A stretch of DNA of 64,000 nucleotides from WVZH01 sp034430895 (GCA_034430895.1 DAOUDW010000102.1:13366-77365); one strand, 5' to 3'; counted from the stretch's first letter, positions 16,343-26,301 are shown. Numbers and translations are program-made. Notes: generated by a model from the sequence alone, not told the origin.

Positions 16343-17455
16343 TCATTTATAGTGTCGTGGAACTCGCGCACTCAATCCGCAAACGACCTCGTAATTAAAC
16401 GTATTCCAATGCGCTGCCAGCTCTTCCGCCGTAATCCGTTCGGATCCCTGCTCGCCAATCAAAACGACTTCATCGCCAATCTCTGCTTCGGGCAATTCAT
16501 CCAATCGAACCATCACCTGGTCCATACAGACTCGTCCCACCACGGAGACTCGCTGTCCGTGAATCAGGACCTGGTTGCCGTCCTCGCGCCGATAGCCATC
16601 GCCATAGCCAACGGGCACGACACCGATGCGTTCTTCCTCCTGCGTGGTATAGACGTGCCCATAGCTGACACCACTGCCAGGCGGGTAAACGTGGATGTGA
16701 CTCAGGCGGGCGTGCCAGGAAAGTGCGGGACGCATACCCTCGAGCAATTCCACTTCACTCGACGGCGCCAGGCCGTATAAGGCGATACCTACACGAACCA
16801 TGTCGAAATACGCACTTGGCCGTGTGAGCGCTGCAGCCGAATTGGCGGCATGCGCCATCGGTGGGCGCAATCCAGCAGACTCGATTTCTGCCAGCAAATC
16901 GGTAAACTTGCGTAATTGCCATTCTGTCGTGGGGGCATAGCGTTCATCGGCGCGGGCAAAATGGGTGAAGATTCCCTCCACGTTGACGTTCTCGAGCCCG
17001 GACAGCCGTTGCAACAAATCATATGCCAGTTCTGGCGGCGCGCCCAAACGGCTCATGCCTGTATCCACTTTTATGTGGATTTTCGCCGGCTGCGGTGCGC
17101 TGCGTGCGGCTGCAGCCAACACATCCAGTTGTTGGGGTTGAAAAAACGTCAGGGAGATGCCTTGTGCAAACGCTTCAGCGAAGCGCTCGTCCGGTGTGTA
17201 GCCCAACACCAGCACGGGAATATCGATCCCCGCTTTGCGCAGCTCGAAGGCTTCTTCCAATCGAGCTACACCGCAGTACGGCGCACCAGCTTGCACTGCC
17301 GCGCGCACCACTTCGATGATCCCGTGTCCGTATCCGTTTGCCTTAACCACCGCCATTGTGGGGACACCGGTACATTTACTTGTACGTTCGAGGTTGCCGA
17401 TGATGACCCCGCGGTCGACTTCCAGCCAGTTGGAGTATCCGTTTTTTAGTTTCAC
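16343..17455 (-). CDS. alr: Alanine racemase
   Basis: 370 residues, normal length. A PLP enzyme that converts L- to D-alanine for peptidoglycan. The cofactor lysine is in MAVVKANGYGHG (Lys39), and the second catalytic base Tyr is in GSGVSYGHVYTT. KVDTGMSRLG and VCMDQVMV are further family motifs. Start ATG 17455 gives the usual N-terminus (WLEVDRGVIIGNLE). It is transcribed away from the DASS transporter gene, with 65 nt between the two starts, and is followed by its own terminator. Confidence 0.95.
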   Translation of the reverse strand: MKLKNGYSNWLEVDRGVIIGNLERTSKCTGVPTMAVVKANGYGHGIIEVVRAAVQAGAPYCGVARLEEAFELRKAGIDIPVLVLGYTPDERFAEAFAQGISLTFFQPQQLDVLAAAARSAPQPAKIHIKVDTGMSRLGAPPELAYDLLQRLSGLENVNVEGIFTHFARADERYAPTTEWQLRKFTDLLAEIESAGLRPPMAHAANSAAALTRPSAYFDMVRVGIALYGLAPSSEVELLEGMRPALSWHARLSHIHVYPPGSGVSYGHVYTTQEEERIGVVPVGYGDGYRREDGNQVLIHGQRVSVVGRVCMDQVMVRLDELPEAEIGDEVVLIGEQGSERITAEELAAHWNTFNYEVVCGLSARVPRHYK

Positions 17456-17483
17456 GGGGCGAGTATAAGCCCAAGACGAACGG

Positions 17484-17511
17484 ATGACAATGGTTCACAA
17501 GCGTGTATAAT
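17484..17511 (+). promoter_or_regulatory. Sigma-70-type promoter, probably giving a leaderless transcript
   Basis: ATGACA (17484-17489) and TATAAT (17506-17511) are spaced by 16 bp. Transcription would begin at about 17518-17520, essentially at the ATG at 17521, leaving no room for a ribosome-binding site. Confidence 0.6.
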
Positions 17512-17520
17512 CGAAGACCG

Positions 17521-19314
17521 ATGACCACAGAAGCTTGGATTACGATCGGCATCATAATCACTTCCGCTGTATTGCTCATCACCGAACGGCTGAGACCCGA
17601 TCTTGTTGCCATCTTCGTCGCCCTTTCGCTGCGACTTACCGGCGTACTCACCACCGAGCAATCGCTTTCAGGTTTCAGCCAAAGCGCCGTTCTCACCATC
17701 CTTTCGGTATTCATCATTACCCATGGTTTGGAAAAAACCGGCGTCACAGGTTGGGTGGGGCGTCATCTCTTGCGCCTGGCCGGCGCCTCCGAAAAACGTT
17801 TGTTGACCGTTATTACACTCACAGCCGCATTACTCTCCGCTTTTATGAACACGATTGCCGCAGCCGCGATTCTGCTTCCCACGACAATGGGTATTGCTCG
17901 CCAACTCAAGATCCGCCCTTCCCGTCTGCTTATGCCGCTTTCGTTCGGCGCACTCCTGGGGGGTACAGCCACGTTGCTGACCACCGCAAATATCATCGTC
18001 AGCAACACCTTGAACCAGAACGGATTGGCTCCCTACAGCCTCTTTGAATTCCTTCCTGTTGGCATCCCCATCGTAATCACGGGTGCACTCTTGATGGTCT
18101 GGTTGGCGCCAAAACTCTTGCCGGATCGAGATCTTGCAGGAGAAATCGCCCGCATGAAACTGCTGCGCGGCGAATTAGCCCGCATCTATCACCTGCGGGA
18201 AGGAACATCGGAAGTCCGCCTGCAGGAAGATTCTTCGATGGCTGGCAAAACCTTACTCGAAGGCGCCTGGGGTAAGGAGCTCAATATAACCGTCCTGGGG
18301 ATCTCGCACGACAACCAACTCACCCTCGCGCCCGATCCGGGCATTGTGATTCAGGAAGAAGATGTCGTCTTACTCGATGGAACGCCGACCCCCGAGCAGA
18401 TGAAACAGTACGGATTGGAATTCACATACACGTCCGACCTGGTGAGTGGCCTCGCCTCGGAGGATGTGCCCCTGGTCGAAATCGTCCTCGCGCCGCGCTC
18501 CGAACTCGAAAAGAAAACGCTGCGACAGATTCATTTTCGGGAACGCTTTGGATTGCAAGTCATCGCACTCTGGCGAGAAGGGCTCGTTATCCAACGCGGA
18601 ATCGCAGATCTACCGCTTCGATTTGGCGACGCCATGCTGCTTCAGGGTCTCAAGTCTAAAGTCCGATTGCTTCGTATGGATCCCAACTTCCTGATCCTCG
18701 AAGAAGAGCAGGAAATCCGTCCTGGCTGGCAAGCCCTCCTGGCCAGCCTGATCCTCATCGGCAGTTTGGCCTTAACTGCAATCCAGGTCATCCCCATCGC
18801 CATTGCAACCTTGCTCGGTGCAGCATTAATGGTCCTCACACGCTGCTTGACGATGGATCAAGCCTATCGCGCCATCGAGTGGCGGGCGATCTTTATGATC
18901 GCCGGCATGATCCCGTTGAGTACGGCGCTGCAGATCACTGGTGCTGCAGATACCCTCGCGAATGGGCTTCTCCAATCCATCGGCATGACAGCTCCTCTGA
19001 CAACCGGCATACTGCTCCTGGTGTGTGCTTCCATCTTGAGTCTTTTCTTGAGCGGACAAACCTCCGCCGTCGTCATGGCGCCCATCGCCATTGCAGCAGC
19101 AGTCTCGATGAACGTGGATCCTCGTGCGCTGTCCATGGCCGTTGCGATCGGATGTTCGCTGGCTTTTATCAGCCCTCTCGGACATCCCGCCAATCTTCTC
19201 GTCATGGGGCCCGGCGGATACACCGTTCGCGACTACGTTCGCCTCGGTATCCCACTCACCATCCTCACCATGGTCGTCGCATCTCTTGGTTTGCACTGGG
19301 CCTGGGGATTATGA
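17521..19314 (+). CDS. DASS/SLC13-type anion transporter with two RCK_C domains
   Basis: 597 residues. N- and C-terminal membrane halves (about 5-200 and 405-597, ten or more hydrophobic segments) bracket a soluble insert (about 210-385) holding two TrkA-C (RCK_C) ligand-binding domains. Typical motifs are MNTIAAAAILLPTTMGIARQL, SFGALLGGTATLLTTANIIV and, near the end, FISPLGHPANLLVMGPGGYTVRDY. Such proteins carry dicarboxylates, sulfate or other anions with Na+; the substrate is unclear. A GTG at 17503 would place the start inside the promoter, so ATG 17521 is preferred. The TGA stop overlaps the tgt start (ATGA). Confidence 0.85.
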   Translation: MTTEAWITIGIIITSAVLLITERLRPDLVAIFVALSLRLTGVLTTEQSLSGFSQSAVLTILSVFIITHGLEKTGVTGWVGRHLLRLAGASEKRLLTVITLTAALLSAFMNTIAAAAILLPTTMGIARQLKIRPSRLLMPLSFGALLGGTATLLTTANIIVSNTLNQNGLAPYSLFEFLPVGIPIVITGALLMVWLAPKLLPDRDLAGEIARMKLLRGELARIYHLREGTSEVRLQEDSSMAGKTLLEGAWGKELNITVLGISHDNQLTLAPDPGIVIQEEDVVLLDGTPTPEQMKQYGLEFTYTSDLVSGLASEDVPLVEIVLAPRSELEKKTLRQIHFRERFGLQVIALWREGLVIQRGIADLPLRFGDAMLLQGLKSKVRLLRMDPNFLILEEEQEIRPGWQALLASLILIGSLALTAIQVIPIAIATLLGAALMVLTRCLTMDQAYRAIEWRAIFMIAGMIPLSTALQITGAADTLANGLLQSIGMTAPLTTGILLLVCASILSLFLSGQTSAVVMAPIAIAAAVSMNVDPRALSMAVAIGCSLAFISPLGHPANLLVMGPGGYTVRDYVRLGIPLTILTMVVASLGLHWAWGL

Positions 19315-20432
19315 GCGCGATTAAATTCGAAATCTCCGCCAGGGATGGAAACGCGCGTGCCGGTTTGCTGCACACGCCGCACGGCATCGTACAAACACCC
19401 GTTTTCATGCCCGTGGGCACACAAGCCACGGTGAAAGCGCTGACACCGCAGCAACTGGATGAATCGGGCGCCGCACTTATTCTCGGCAACGGCTACCATC
19501 TCCATCTTCGCCCGGGCGACGAGAAGATCGCCCGCCTGGGCGGCTTGCACGAATTCATGGCCTGGAACGGTCCGATCCTGACCGACTCGGGCGGCTTTCA
19601 GGTATTTTCATTGGCCAAGTGCCGACAGGTGGACCTCGACGGGGTGACTTTTCAGAGTCACCTTGATGGATCCGAACACCGCTTTACGCCGGAGAAAGTG
19701 ATCGAGATTCAGGAAAATCTGGGCGCGGACATCATCATGACCTTCGATGAATGCCCCGAACCGTATGACCACACTTACAATCAGGAAGCGCTCCAGCGAA
19801 CACATGTATGGGCTGAACGATGTCTGGCCGCCAAATCCCGCAGCGACCAGGCGCTCTTCGGCATCGTGCAAGGCGGTGTGTTCCCCGACTTGCGAGAACA
19901 ATCCGCAGAATTTATCGCATCCTTAGGTTTTCCCGGGAACGCCATCGGCGGGCTTTCGGTAGGTGAAACCAAAGAAGAAATGCACGAGATGATCGAAGTC
20001 GTCAACAACGTATTGCCTGACGACCGACCCCGCTACCTGATGGGCGTTGGCGCGCCCGATGATTTGGTGGAATGTGTTCTACGGGGCATCGACATGTTCG
20101 ACTGCGTCCTGCCGACAAGGATGGCGCGCAATCACACCGCCCTAACCCGTCTCGGGCGTTTGAATCTGCGTAATTCACCCTTCAGCGACGACCAGCGTCC
20201 GATTGATGAGACCTGTACGTGCTATACTTGCCGGACGTTCAGCCGAGCCTACATCCGTCATCTCTGTGTCGCTAAGGAGATTCTCGCAGCAACCTTGCTC
20301 AGCATTCATAATATCCACACGCTCACAACGCTTGCTGGCGATATGCGCCAGGCCATCTCGGATGCGAGATTGGAAGAATTCATACGTGAATTTCGATCGA
20401 CCTACCGCAAACACCGATCGCCGGAGATCTAA
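19311..20432 (+). CDS. tgt: tRNA-guanine(34) transglycosylase
   Basis: 373 residues from ATG 19311, which overlaps the upstream stop by 4 nt; the long open frame before it is an overlap artefact. The enzyme exchanges guanine 34 for preQ1 in tRNAs for Asp, Asn, His and Tyr. Seen are TPVFMPVGTQATVKAL, the active-site DSGGFQVFSL, GIVQGGVFPDLRE, GGLSVGETKEEMHEM and the zinc site in CTCYTCRTFSRAYIRHL. It feeds the queuosine pathway together with queG, which lies 33 kb away in this window. The uppP gene starts 3 nt after its stop. Confidence 0.95.
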   Translation: MSAIKFEISARDGNARAGLLHTPHGIVQTPVFMPVGTQATVKALTPQQLDESGAALILGNGYHLHLRPGDEKIARLGGLHEFMAWNGPILTDSGGFQVFSLAKCRQVDLDGVTFQSHLDGSEHRFTPEKVIEIQENLGADIIMTFDECPEPYDHTYNQEALQRTHVWAERCLAAKSRSDQALFGIVQGGVFPDLREQSAEFIASLGFPGNAIGGLSVGETKEEMHEMIEVVNNVLPDDRPRYLMGVGAPDDLVECVLRGIDMFDCVLPTRMARNHTALTRLGRLNLRNSPFSDDQRPIDETCTCYTCRTFSRAYIRHLCVAKEILAATLLSIHNIHTLTTLAGDMRQAISDARLEEFIREFRSTYRKHRSPEI

Positions 20433-20435
20433 CGC

Positions 20436-21260
20436 ATGACCTTCATTCAAGCCCTCGTACTCGGCATCGTACAAGGCGCCACAGAGTTCCTGCCGATTTC
20501 ATCCTCCGCACATCTCGTACTCGTGCCGTGGATCCTGCAGTGGGAGTTCGACCCCAAAGCTGCCTTTATCTTCAACGTCCTGGTTCAGTGGGGCACATTG
20601 CTGGCCGTTGTCTTCTATTTTCGTCACGATCTACTTTTAATGGTTCGCGCGGTCTGGCGTGGCGTACGCGCTCGAAAGCCCCTTCAGGATCCCGAGGCAA
20701 GGCTGGCCTGGCTTGTCCTGGTGGCAAGCATACCGGCGACCATCGTCGGTGTGGCGCTCAAGACGCAGGTGTCGCAAGCCTTCGAGAATCCCACAGCAGT
20801 CTCTCTCCTGCTGATCGTAACCGCCGCGGCGATATTCGTCGGCGAACGCATCGGAAAACTCGATCGAACACTCGATTCACTCTCCACGGTAGATTCACTC
20901 TGGATCGGTCTCGCTCAGGCATCGGCCTTGTTCCCCGGCATCTCCCGCTCGGGAGCGACGATTGCGGCAGGTTTGGCTCGACGTTTGCAGCGCCCGCATG
21001 CCGCTCGCTTTTCCTTCTTGATCGCCATACCCGTCATGATCGGCGCAGGTTTGGTGGCCGTGTTGGATCTCGCCACAATGCCGGACGGCAACAGTCAGGT
21101 GAGCGCGCTTGTGGTTGGATTCTGTACCGCTGTTATCGTTGGCTACTTCGCCATCCGCTGGTTGATCCACTTTCTAACCCGGAAATCGCTCTCGGTCTTC
21201 GCAGTGTACTGCGCGGTTGTCGGCGGATTGGGATTGCTGTTGAGTGTGATCCGTGTTTAA
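20436..21260 (+). CDS. uppP: Undecaprenyl-diphosphatase
   Basis: 274 residues with about seven or eight hydrophobic segments. It dephosphorylates undecaprenyl diphosphate at the membrane so the lipid carrier can be reused for cell-wall synthesis. The two family motifs are present: GATEFLPISSSAHLVL (about 14-29) with catalytic Glu and Ser residues, and the later FPGISRSGATIAAGL with the essential Arg. It sits in a tight unit tgt-uppP-binding lipoprotein; the next start overlaps its end by 8 nt. Confidence 0.94.
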   Translation: MTFIQALVLGIVQGATEFLPISSSAHLVLVPWILQWEFDPKAAFIFNVLVQWGTLLAVVFYFRHDLLLMVRAVWRGVRARKPLQDPEARLAWLVLVASIPATIVGVALKTQVSQAFENPTAVSLLLIVTAAAIFVGERIGKLDRTLDSLSTVDSLWIGLAQASALFPGISRSGATIAAGLARRLQRPHAARFSFLIAIPVMIGAGLVAVLDLATMPDGNSQVSALVVGFCTAVIVGYFAIRWLIHFLTRKSLSVFAVYCAVVGGLGLLLSVIRV

Positions 21261-22014
21261 GCGGTTCATTCTCGTCCTGCTGTGCGCCGGATTGTGCGCC
21301 TGCAGCTCGGCCAGCGTTACACCATCCCAATCGACAGTTGCCATCATCGCCACAACGCCAGCACTCGAGAACCTGGTTCAAGACTGGATCGCCGATTTCC
21401 CCTCCCCGGACAACACTCGATTCGAACTGCACACCCTCGCGCCACTGGAAGTATCCCAGGCGATCGAAGACGACATGGCCGCACTTGCCATCGTGGGCAG
21501 CACACCACCGGATGATGTTTTTGTCACGCCGCTCTACGAGGAAGGCATCGCCGTCATCGTTCATCCGCAAAACGATATCCGCTCGATTTCCCTCGAAGAC
21601 CTCGCCGGTCTCATCGAGGGACGAATCAGCAATTGGTCGGAATTAAGTGGGGACGATATACCCGTTCAAACGGTCATTCCACTCTCGGCCGACGAAACGC
21701 GACTCCATTTCGAACAACTCGTTCTGCCGGAAGGAACTGCCTCGGTGAAGGCGCTCCTTGCCCCAACCCCGGCAGCGATGATCGAGTTGGTCGGCGAGAA
21801 TCCAGGGGCAGTCGGTTACCTGCCATTTTCGTCGCTCACGGAGAATGTGCGCGCCATTCGAGTAGACAACCTCGCGCCGACCAACGAGAATGTCAGCAAC
21901 GGACGCTATCCGCTGCTGATACCCGTAATCGCCTATGCCACCGAAGAACCCCTCGGTGCCCTGCGGGATTGGATCCTCGCCATCCAGTCACCCGAAGCAA
22001 CCGCGACACCCTAA
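21253..22014 (+). CDS. PstS-like substrate-binding lipoprotein
   Basis: 253 residues from GTG 21253. A lipoprotein signal peptide ends at the lipobox LCAC (Cys about 17). The mature part resembles periplasmic phosphate-binding proteins: AALAIVGSTPP, IAVIVHPQNDIRSISLEDLAGLIEGRISNWSEL and AVGYLPFSSL. The segment linking a favoured region to ISNWSEL is typical of PstS relatives. No permease or ATPase gene follows, so transport is doubtful; phosphate or another anion sensed near UppP is speculative. The stop is followed by about 90 nt before the convergent MBL gene ends. Confidence 0.75.
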   Translation: MFKRFILVLLCAGLCACSSASVTPSQSTVAIIATTPALENLVQDWIADFPSPDNTRFELHTLAPLEVSQAIEDDMAALAIVGSTPPDDVFVTPLYEEGIAVIVHPQNDIRSISLEDLAGLIEGRISNWSELSGDDIPVQTVIPLSADETRLHFEQLVLPEGTASVKALLAPTPAAMIELVGENPGAVGYLPFSSLTENVRAIRVDNLAPTNENVSNGRYPLLIPVIAYATEEPLGALRDWILAIQSPEATATP

Positions 22015-22106
22015 AGCCTCGTTCGCCAGACATGCAAAGATGTCGCTCGTGATTTATAAACGAGACCCGATACACGGATTCAATGTATTGATCGAACTTA
22101 GGTGAT

Positions 22107-22784
22107 TTACAAGGGGATCGCGCCTGTGACGAAAGGATTCGTCATTCGCTCCGCGCCGACCGTCGTCGCCGGTCCATGTCCAGTGTACAAGCGAGTCTCA
22201 TCCGGCAGGGCGAGGATCTCCCTGCGGATGCTTTCAAGCAAAGTCTGCCCGCTCCCGCCGGGCAGGTCTACACGACCGACGCTGCCCTGGAAGATCAAAT
22301 CCCCACAGAAGGCGACCCCGTCTTCCAGAGTTAAAAACATCACGTGCCCCTGACTGTGACCGGGCGTGTGCCGCACATCGAAAATCCGCTTTCCGAGTTG
22401 TAAGCGCATGTCATCTTTCAATTCAATGCTGGGCTCTGGTCCGGGATCGAATCCTTGAACGCCGAACAACGGTGCGCCTCCCTGCATATGCCACAGCGGC
22501 AGATCTTCGGGATGCAAGGCCACCTGCAGGGGATGCGGTGAGGCATTCACCACTCCCGCCACGCCCCCAAAATGATCGAAGTGGGCATGGGTGAGCCAAA
22601 TCGCTTGGAGCTGCCAGCCTTTCCGGTCGGCTTCCGCAACGATGGTTTCACCCTCCCAGGCCGGATCGATGACCACGGCACTTTCGCTTTCCGTATCCGC
22701 AACGAGATAGGAGTTAGTAGAAACCGGCCCGAGTACGAACGATACGATGGTTAACGATCCGACTTGCTCTTCGTTGGAAATCAT
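22107..22784 (-). CDS. MBL-fold metallo-hydrolase (glyoxalase II-like)
   Basis: 225 residues from ATG 22784, which has GAGGG 5 nt before it; a TTG at 22796 is less likely. Metal-binding motifs are complete: LTHAHFDHFGG, HTPGHSQGHV, FCGDLIFQGSVGR and YTGHGPATTVGAE. This subgroup hydrolyses thioesters such as S-lactoylglutathione analogues, but bacteria of this kind often lack glutathione, so the substrate is uncertain. It stands alone, convergent with the gene before it. Confidence 0.88.
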   Translation of the reverse strand: MISNEEQVGSLTIVSFVLGPVSTNSYLVADTESESAVVIDPAWEGETIVAEADRKGWQLQAIWLTHAHFDHFGGVAGVVNASPHPLQVALHPEDLPLWHMQGGAPLFGVQGFDPGPEPSIELKDDMRLQLGKRIFDVRHTPGHSQGHVMFLTLEDGVAFCGDLIFQGSVGRVDLPGGSGQTLLESIRREILALPDETRLYTGHGPATTVGAERMTNPFVTGAIPL

Positions 22785-22886
22785 GCATTCCCTCAATTGG
22801 CGGAGGATAGGATTGGGAATCCTCCCGTCTTACTCGATGAAAAGAAGTATAGCCATAAAGACGAGTGCCTTCAATCCCAGGAGCAC

Positions 22887-22922
22887 GAATAAAAAGAGCC
22901 AGCGTGATTACACCGCTGGCTC
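22887..22922 (-). terminator. Terminator downstream of the NBR1-Ig lipoprotein gene
   Basis: A perfect 9-bp stem GAGCCAGCG (22896-22904) / CGCTGGCTC (22914-22922) with a 9-nt loop. On the minus strand it is followed by TTTTTATT, directly after the gene ending at 22946. The plus side has GATTTTC, so weak termination in that direction is possible. Confidence 0.88.
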
Positions 22923-22945
22923 GATTTTCTGATGTCCTAAACCGC

Positions 22946-23977
22946 CTAGGGATCATTGAACGTAGCAAAGTCAAACTTCACGGCACTTGAATTGAAATTC
23001 ACGATCTTGATCCATCCGTAATTCCCATCGGTGGTTTGGTAACCATAATAGCGCTTGTGCAAGTCAAACGTCATAGGACTCAGCGACAAAGCCTGACACT
23101 GATCACGCGTCGGGGCTTCCGTTCCGAAAATCTTGAAGCCGACAGTGTTGGGCGGATTGATTTCATAATCGTGGGTAAACAGGATATGCGTATACTCGTA
23201 GCGGAAATCCGCTTCTGCTGTTGCGCAGCCCACGATCTCGCCCGTATCGAGATCGAAACATCCTTTATCGTGGAGGGTCATGTCCGTCCCGCTGGCTTTG
23301 AATAGAAAATAGGCTTCAATCACGGGAACCAGGGGTTCGAAGACGATGCCTTCATCTTCGGATGGAACCACGATCTTGACCCAGAAAGCCACGCTGGCAT
23401 CGCTTCCCACCCCGAAGAGAACACCATCGTTGCTGCGCAGTTTCCAATAGCCCTGATAGGTGCCCGGATCGGTGGGCGCCGTCATGCTGGAGGAGATATC
23501 CACCGTGCTTCCTGGCGGCACCGTGCCTGCCAGGGCTGTCTCAGCCGGCCCATCCATTTGATCGCCGTGGCTGAACACCAGATCGTAGGATGACGTCCAC
23601 GTGCAGGTGCCATCGTTGCGCAGCCGCCAGGTTTTGGTGAAGAATGAATCCGCATCCACTTCCGAATCGTCAGGGTAAGTTACATCGCTGACGAACGAAA
23701 CGAGGTTTGTACATCCTGTCGGTTCTGGCGTATCTGTCGGTGGTGCGTCTGTCGCCGTGGGCGTCGGCTCCGGTGTGTCCGTTGGAAGCGGAGGTTCTTC
23801 CGTGGGAGTCGCTTGCGTTTCCGATTCGGAACTCTCCGCATCACCCGTTTCTTCTCCACTGTCCGCTGTCGGCAGTGTGGTATCAACGTTGATATCGAGA
23901 GGAAAATTGCATGCCGAAAGCAGGAAGGCCCCGACAAGCAGCCAATTTAACTTCTGCAGGTAATGTTTGTGTTTCAT
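22946..23977 (-). CDS. Lipoprotein with NBR1-Ig-like domain
   Basis: 343 residues. The signal peptide ends at LLSAC (Cys about 23). A Glu/Thr/Pro-rich linker (about 35-85) leads to an NBR1 central-domain-like Ig fold (about 88-205), recognised by FFTKTWRLRNDGTCTWT, SHGDQMDGP, VPPGSTVDISSSMTAP and GTYQGYWKLRSNDGVLFG. A C-terminal region (about 215-343) is beta-rich and unrecognised. In this phylum such domains are common on surface lipoproteins, presumably for protein or glycan contact. It is the last of a same-strand run starting with the sigma fusion at 29919, but gaps of over 100 nt leave co-transcription unproven. Confidence 0.88.
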   Translation of the reverse strand: MKHKHYLQKLNWLLVGAFLLSACNFPLDINVDTTLPTADSGEETGDAESSESETQATPTEEPPLPTDTPEPTPTATDAPPTDTPEPTGCTNLVSFVSDVTYPDDSEVDADSFFTKTWRLRNDGTCTWTSSYDLVFSHGDQMDGPAETALAGTVPPGSTVDISSSMTAPTDPGTYQGYWKLRSNDGVLFGVGSDASVAFWVKIVVPSEDEGIVFEPLVPVIEAYFLFKASGTDMTLHDKGCFDLDTGEIVGCATAEADFRYEYTHILFTHDYEINPPNTVGFKIFGTEAPTRDQCQALSLSPMTFDLHKRYYGYQTTDGNYGWIKIVNFNSSAVKFDFATFNDP

Positions 23978-24120
23978 CGTTGTCTCCTGTGGTCACACGA
24001 ACAAAAATATCTTTCATCTCTCATAACGTGTCTGCGCCCGCTTTTGTGACAAATTAGTTGCTCTTACGATAAAACACACATACCAAGATCATCACGCGCG
24101 CCGTTGCGTTTCTCCAACAT

Positions 24121-26301
24121 TCACTCCGAGGATATCACGGGCACGATGATCGACCATGACATACCCCCGTCTTCAGTTTTCACCAGCGCGATCTCTGTTT
24201 CACTGCGAGCCACGGCCCAGCCAAGCTGTTGGCTGACGAAGGAAAATTGGCCGTCCCAGCTCACGCTCTTGACCTTGCTCCAGGTCTCGCCCCCATCCAG
24301 GGAGCGATAGATATCGCGAGACAGTGCATAGGCGATATCCGTATCGATGAACAACAATGTGCCGCCGGGATAGCGATACGTTTGCCATGTTCCACCAGCA
24401 TCCTCAGAGGTGTACACAAAATGATCCTCGATCCGCTCATCGTTTTCCCATCGCAAGCATGACATCGCCAGGGCACCGTGTGAGGAGGAAAAAAGAGTCG
24501 GGGAGTGTGATTCACAGCCCGCATTGTCAAATAGATCCGTTTGTTCGTCGGGCGCTGGTAACGCAATCTCATCCCAGGTTGCTCCGCCATCGCCCGTCAC
24601 CACGACTTCCGCTCCCTCAATGGGACAATTGGCGATGGTCACCCAACCTGTCCGTTCGAAGGCAAACTGCATCCCGGTTTTCTGGCAGCTTTGTAGATAA
24701 ACACTTTCATACGGATCAATCAGCCGTTCCCAGTGTCCCCCAGCGTCCCGTGAAATAAAAAGATAGACCGGGTACTTATGCATACCCACACCACCCAGAC
24801 GGGCCATAATCCAGCCAGTCTGTGGGGTCGAGAAATGAAGATGTGGAGGGTTGAAAGCCGATCCCACGAAATCCACACTGATCGGACCGCCCCATTGCCA
24901 GTAGCGACCGCCGTCAAACGTGTGCCAGATCCTCAATTCGGTAGATTCCAGTCCAGATTCGCGATCGACAGAATGATATACCACCCAGCCGGTCGTTTCG
25001 TCGATAAAAAAGGCAGTAGCCATCTTCTCCGCATCCTCCGGGCCGGGAACCGGCTCGGGAGGTGTAACATCCCGCCAGGTTAAGCCGCCATCCGAGCTGC
25101 GAAAGACGTGATCGCCGTATTCCGCCGATCCCCCGATCGCCCAACCCTGATCCGCATCCAACATATGGATGGTATGAATGGTTATTTCCTCTCCGGCTGC
25201 GAGATGCGGTATGGGATCCCCCTCGGGAGGCTTGGACGATAAACTTGGAGGCCTTAACGGCTGGACCACGCCATTACGCACATCTGCAGCATTAAAGCGG
25301 GTTACGCCAGCCTCAGTGCCAAAATACACACTCCCATCGACCGCACTGGTTATGGCACGTACGTCATCTCCACTCAAACCATGCGCGGATGTGTAACCCA
25401 ACCACTCGACCCCATCGAAACGGAATACGCCCGCGCGTGTACCAAACCAAAGGGCATCATCCTGAGCCACTGCGATCGCCTGCACGACGTTGGATTCATC
25501 CCCCGAGAGGGTATAACTTGTCCATTGACCGCCATCGAACCGCGCGACACCACCAAATAGCGTTCCCATCCAGATCGATCCTTGTGTGTCTTCCGACATG
25601 GAGAGCACATCATTTGCGGGTAAGACACTATTTTGATCGTACGTAGACCAATGGACGCCATCAAAATGAGAGACCCCTTTGGATGTGCCAAACCATATCC
25701 CCTGTTCACCCGCCGCGAGTACACAATGTACATAATCATCGGACAAACCGTCCGCGGCAGCGTAATTGGTGAATACTCCATTGGCGAAATGCGAGACACC
25801 GTTGGCCGTGCCGATCCACAACCCGCCGTCTTCATCAAACTGCAAATCGAAGATGATATCAGCCACGAGGCCATCGCCTGAAGTGGTTGTCTCCCAAGCG
25901 CCAGCATCGTAGTGCACCAATCCCGCCGTCGTTCCAAACCAGAGCGACCCTTCCGGCCCAAGTGCGACTGCCCGGACCTCATGGATAGATGATCCAACTT
26001 CTATCGAATGAAACCTGCAGGATTCCAGATCTGCGTCACATTGCACCACGCCGCCGGATGTCCCCACCCAGAGATTGCCCTGGGAGTCGAAGGCCAGGTC
26101 GAAGACCTCACCCAAATCATCTGCGGATACCGTTTCACCTGATGTCTCAGACTCGCTTATTTCGCCACTCGGTTCAGAAGGTGTGTTGGTTATCTGTGAA
26201 GAGGATATCTCCGTCGGTGAAGTCGTTGGCAGGTTACAGGCTGCAACGAGACCGATAATCAAAACAACCGCTGGAATGACCTTTTTTATCATGTCAGTCA
26301 T
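24121..26301 (-). CDS. Lipoprotein with two-component-regulator propeller and Ycf48/BNR-like repeats
   Basis: 726 residues. The signal peptide ends at LVAAC (Cys about 22). Residues about 60-335 hold seven repeats ending in W/Y-x-GT-x-x-G-V (LWVGTSGGV, LWFGTTAGL, LWIGTANGV, IWFGTSKGV, IWMGTLFGG, LWFGTRAGV, VYFGTEAGV), enough for one seven-bladed propeller of the kind found in hybrid two-component sensors. The second half (about 370-726) has SSDGGLTWRDV, SRDAGGHWERL, TGDGGATWDEI, SEDAGGTWQTY and SLDGGETWSKV, i.e. BNR/Ycf48-type blades. No kinase domain is attached. GGAGGAGG precedes the ATG. Ligand unknown. Confidence 0.88.
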   Translation of the reverse strand: MTDMIKKVIPAVVLIIGLVAACNLPTTSPTEISSSQITNTPSEPSGEISESETSGETVSADDLGEVFDLAFDSQGNLWVGTSGGVVQCDADLESCRFHSIEVGSSIHEVRAVALGPEGSLWFGTTAGLVHYDAGAWETTTSGDGLVADIIFDLQFDEDGGLWIGTANGVSHFANGVFTNYAAADGLSDDYVHCVLAAGEQGIWFGTSKGVSHFDGVHWSTYDQNSVLPANDVLSMSEDTQGSIWMGTLFGGVARFDGGQWTSYTLSGDESNVVQAIAVAQDDALWFGTRAGVFRFDGVEWLGYTSAHGLSGDDVRAITSAVDGSVYFGTEAGVTRFNAADVRNGVVQPLRPPSLSSKPPEGDPIPHLAAGEEITIHTIHMLDADQGWAIGGSAEYGDHVFRSSDGGLTWRDVTPPEPVPGPEDAEKMATAFFIDETTGWVVYHSVDRESGLESTELRIWHTFDGGRYWQWGGPISVDFVGSAFNPPHLHFSTPQTGWIMARLGGVGMHKYPVYLFISRDAGGHWERLIDPYESVYLQSCQKTGMQFAFERTGWVTIANCPIEGAEVVVTGDGGATWDEIALPAPDEQTDLFDNAGCESHSPTLFSSSHGALAMSCLRWENDERIEDHFVYTSEDAGGTWQTYRYPGGTLLFIDTDIAYALSRDIYRSLDGGETWSKVKSVSWDGQFSFVSQQLGWAVARSETEIALVKTEDGGMSWSIIVPVISSE

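Noticed and set aside
18879..19310. Long upstream extension of tgt
   Set aside because: It overlaps the transporter gene in another frame; the true start at 19311 shares ATGA with the transporter stop and matches the family N-terminus.
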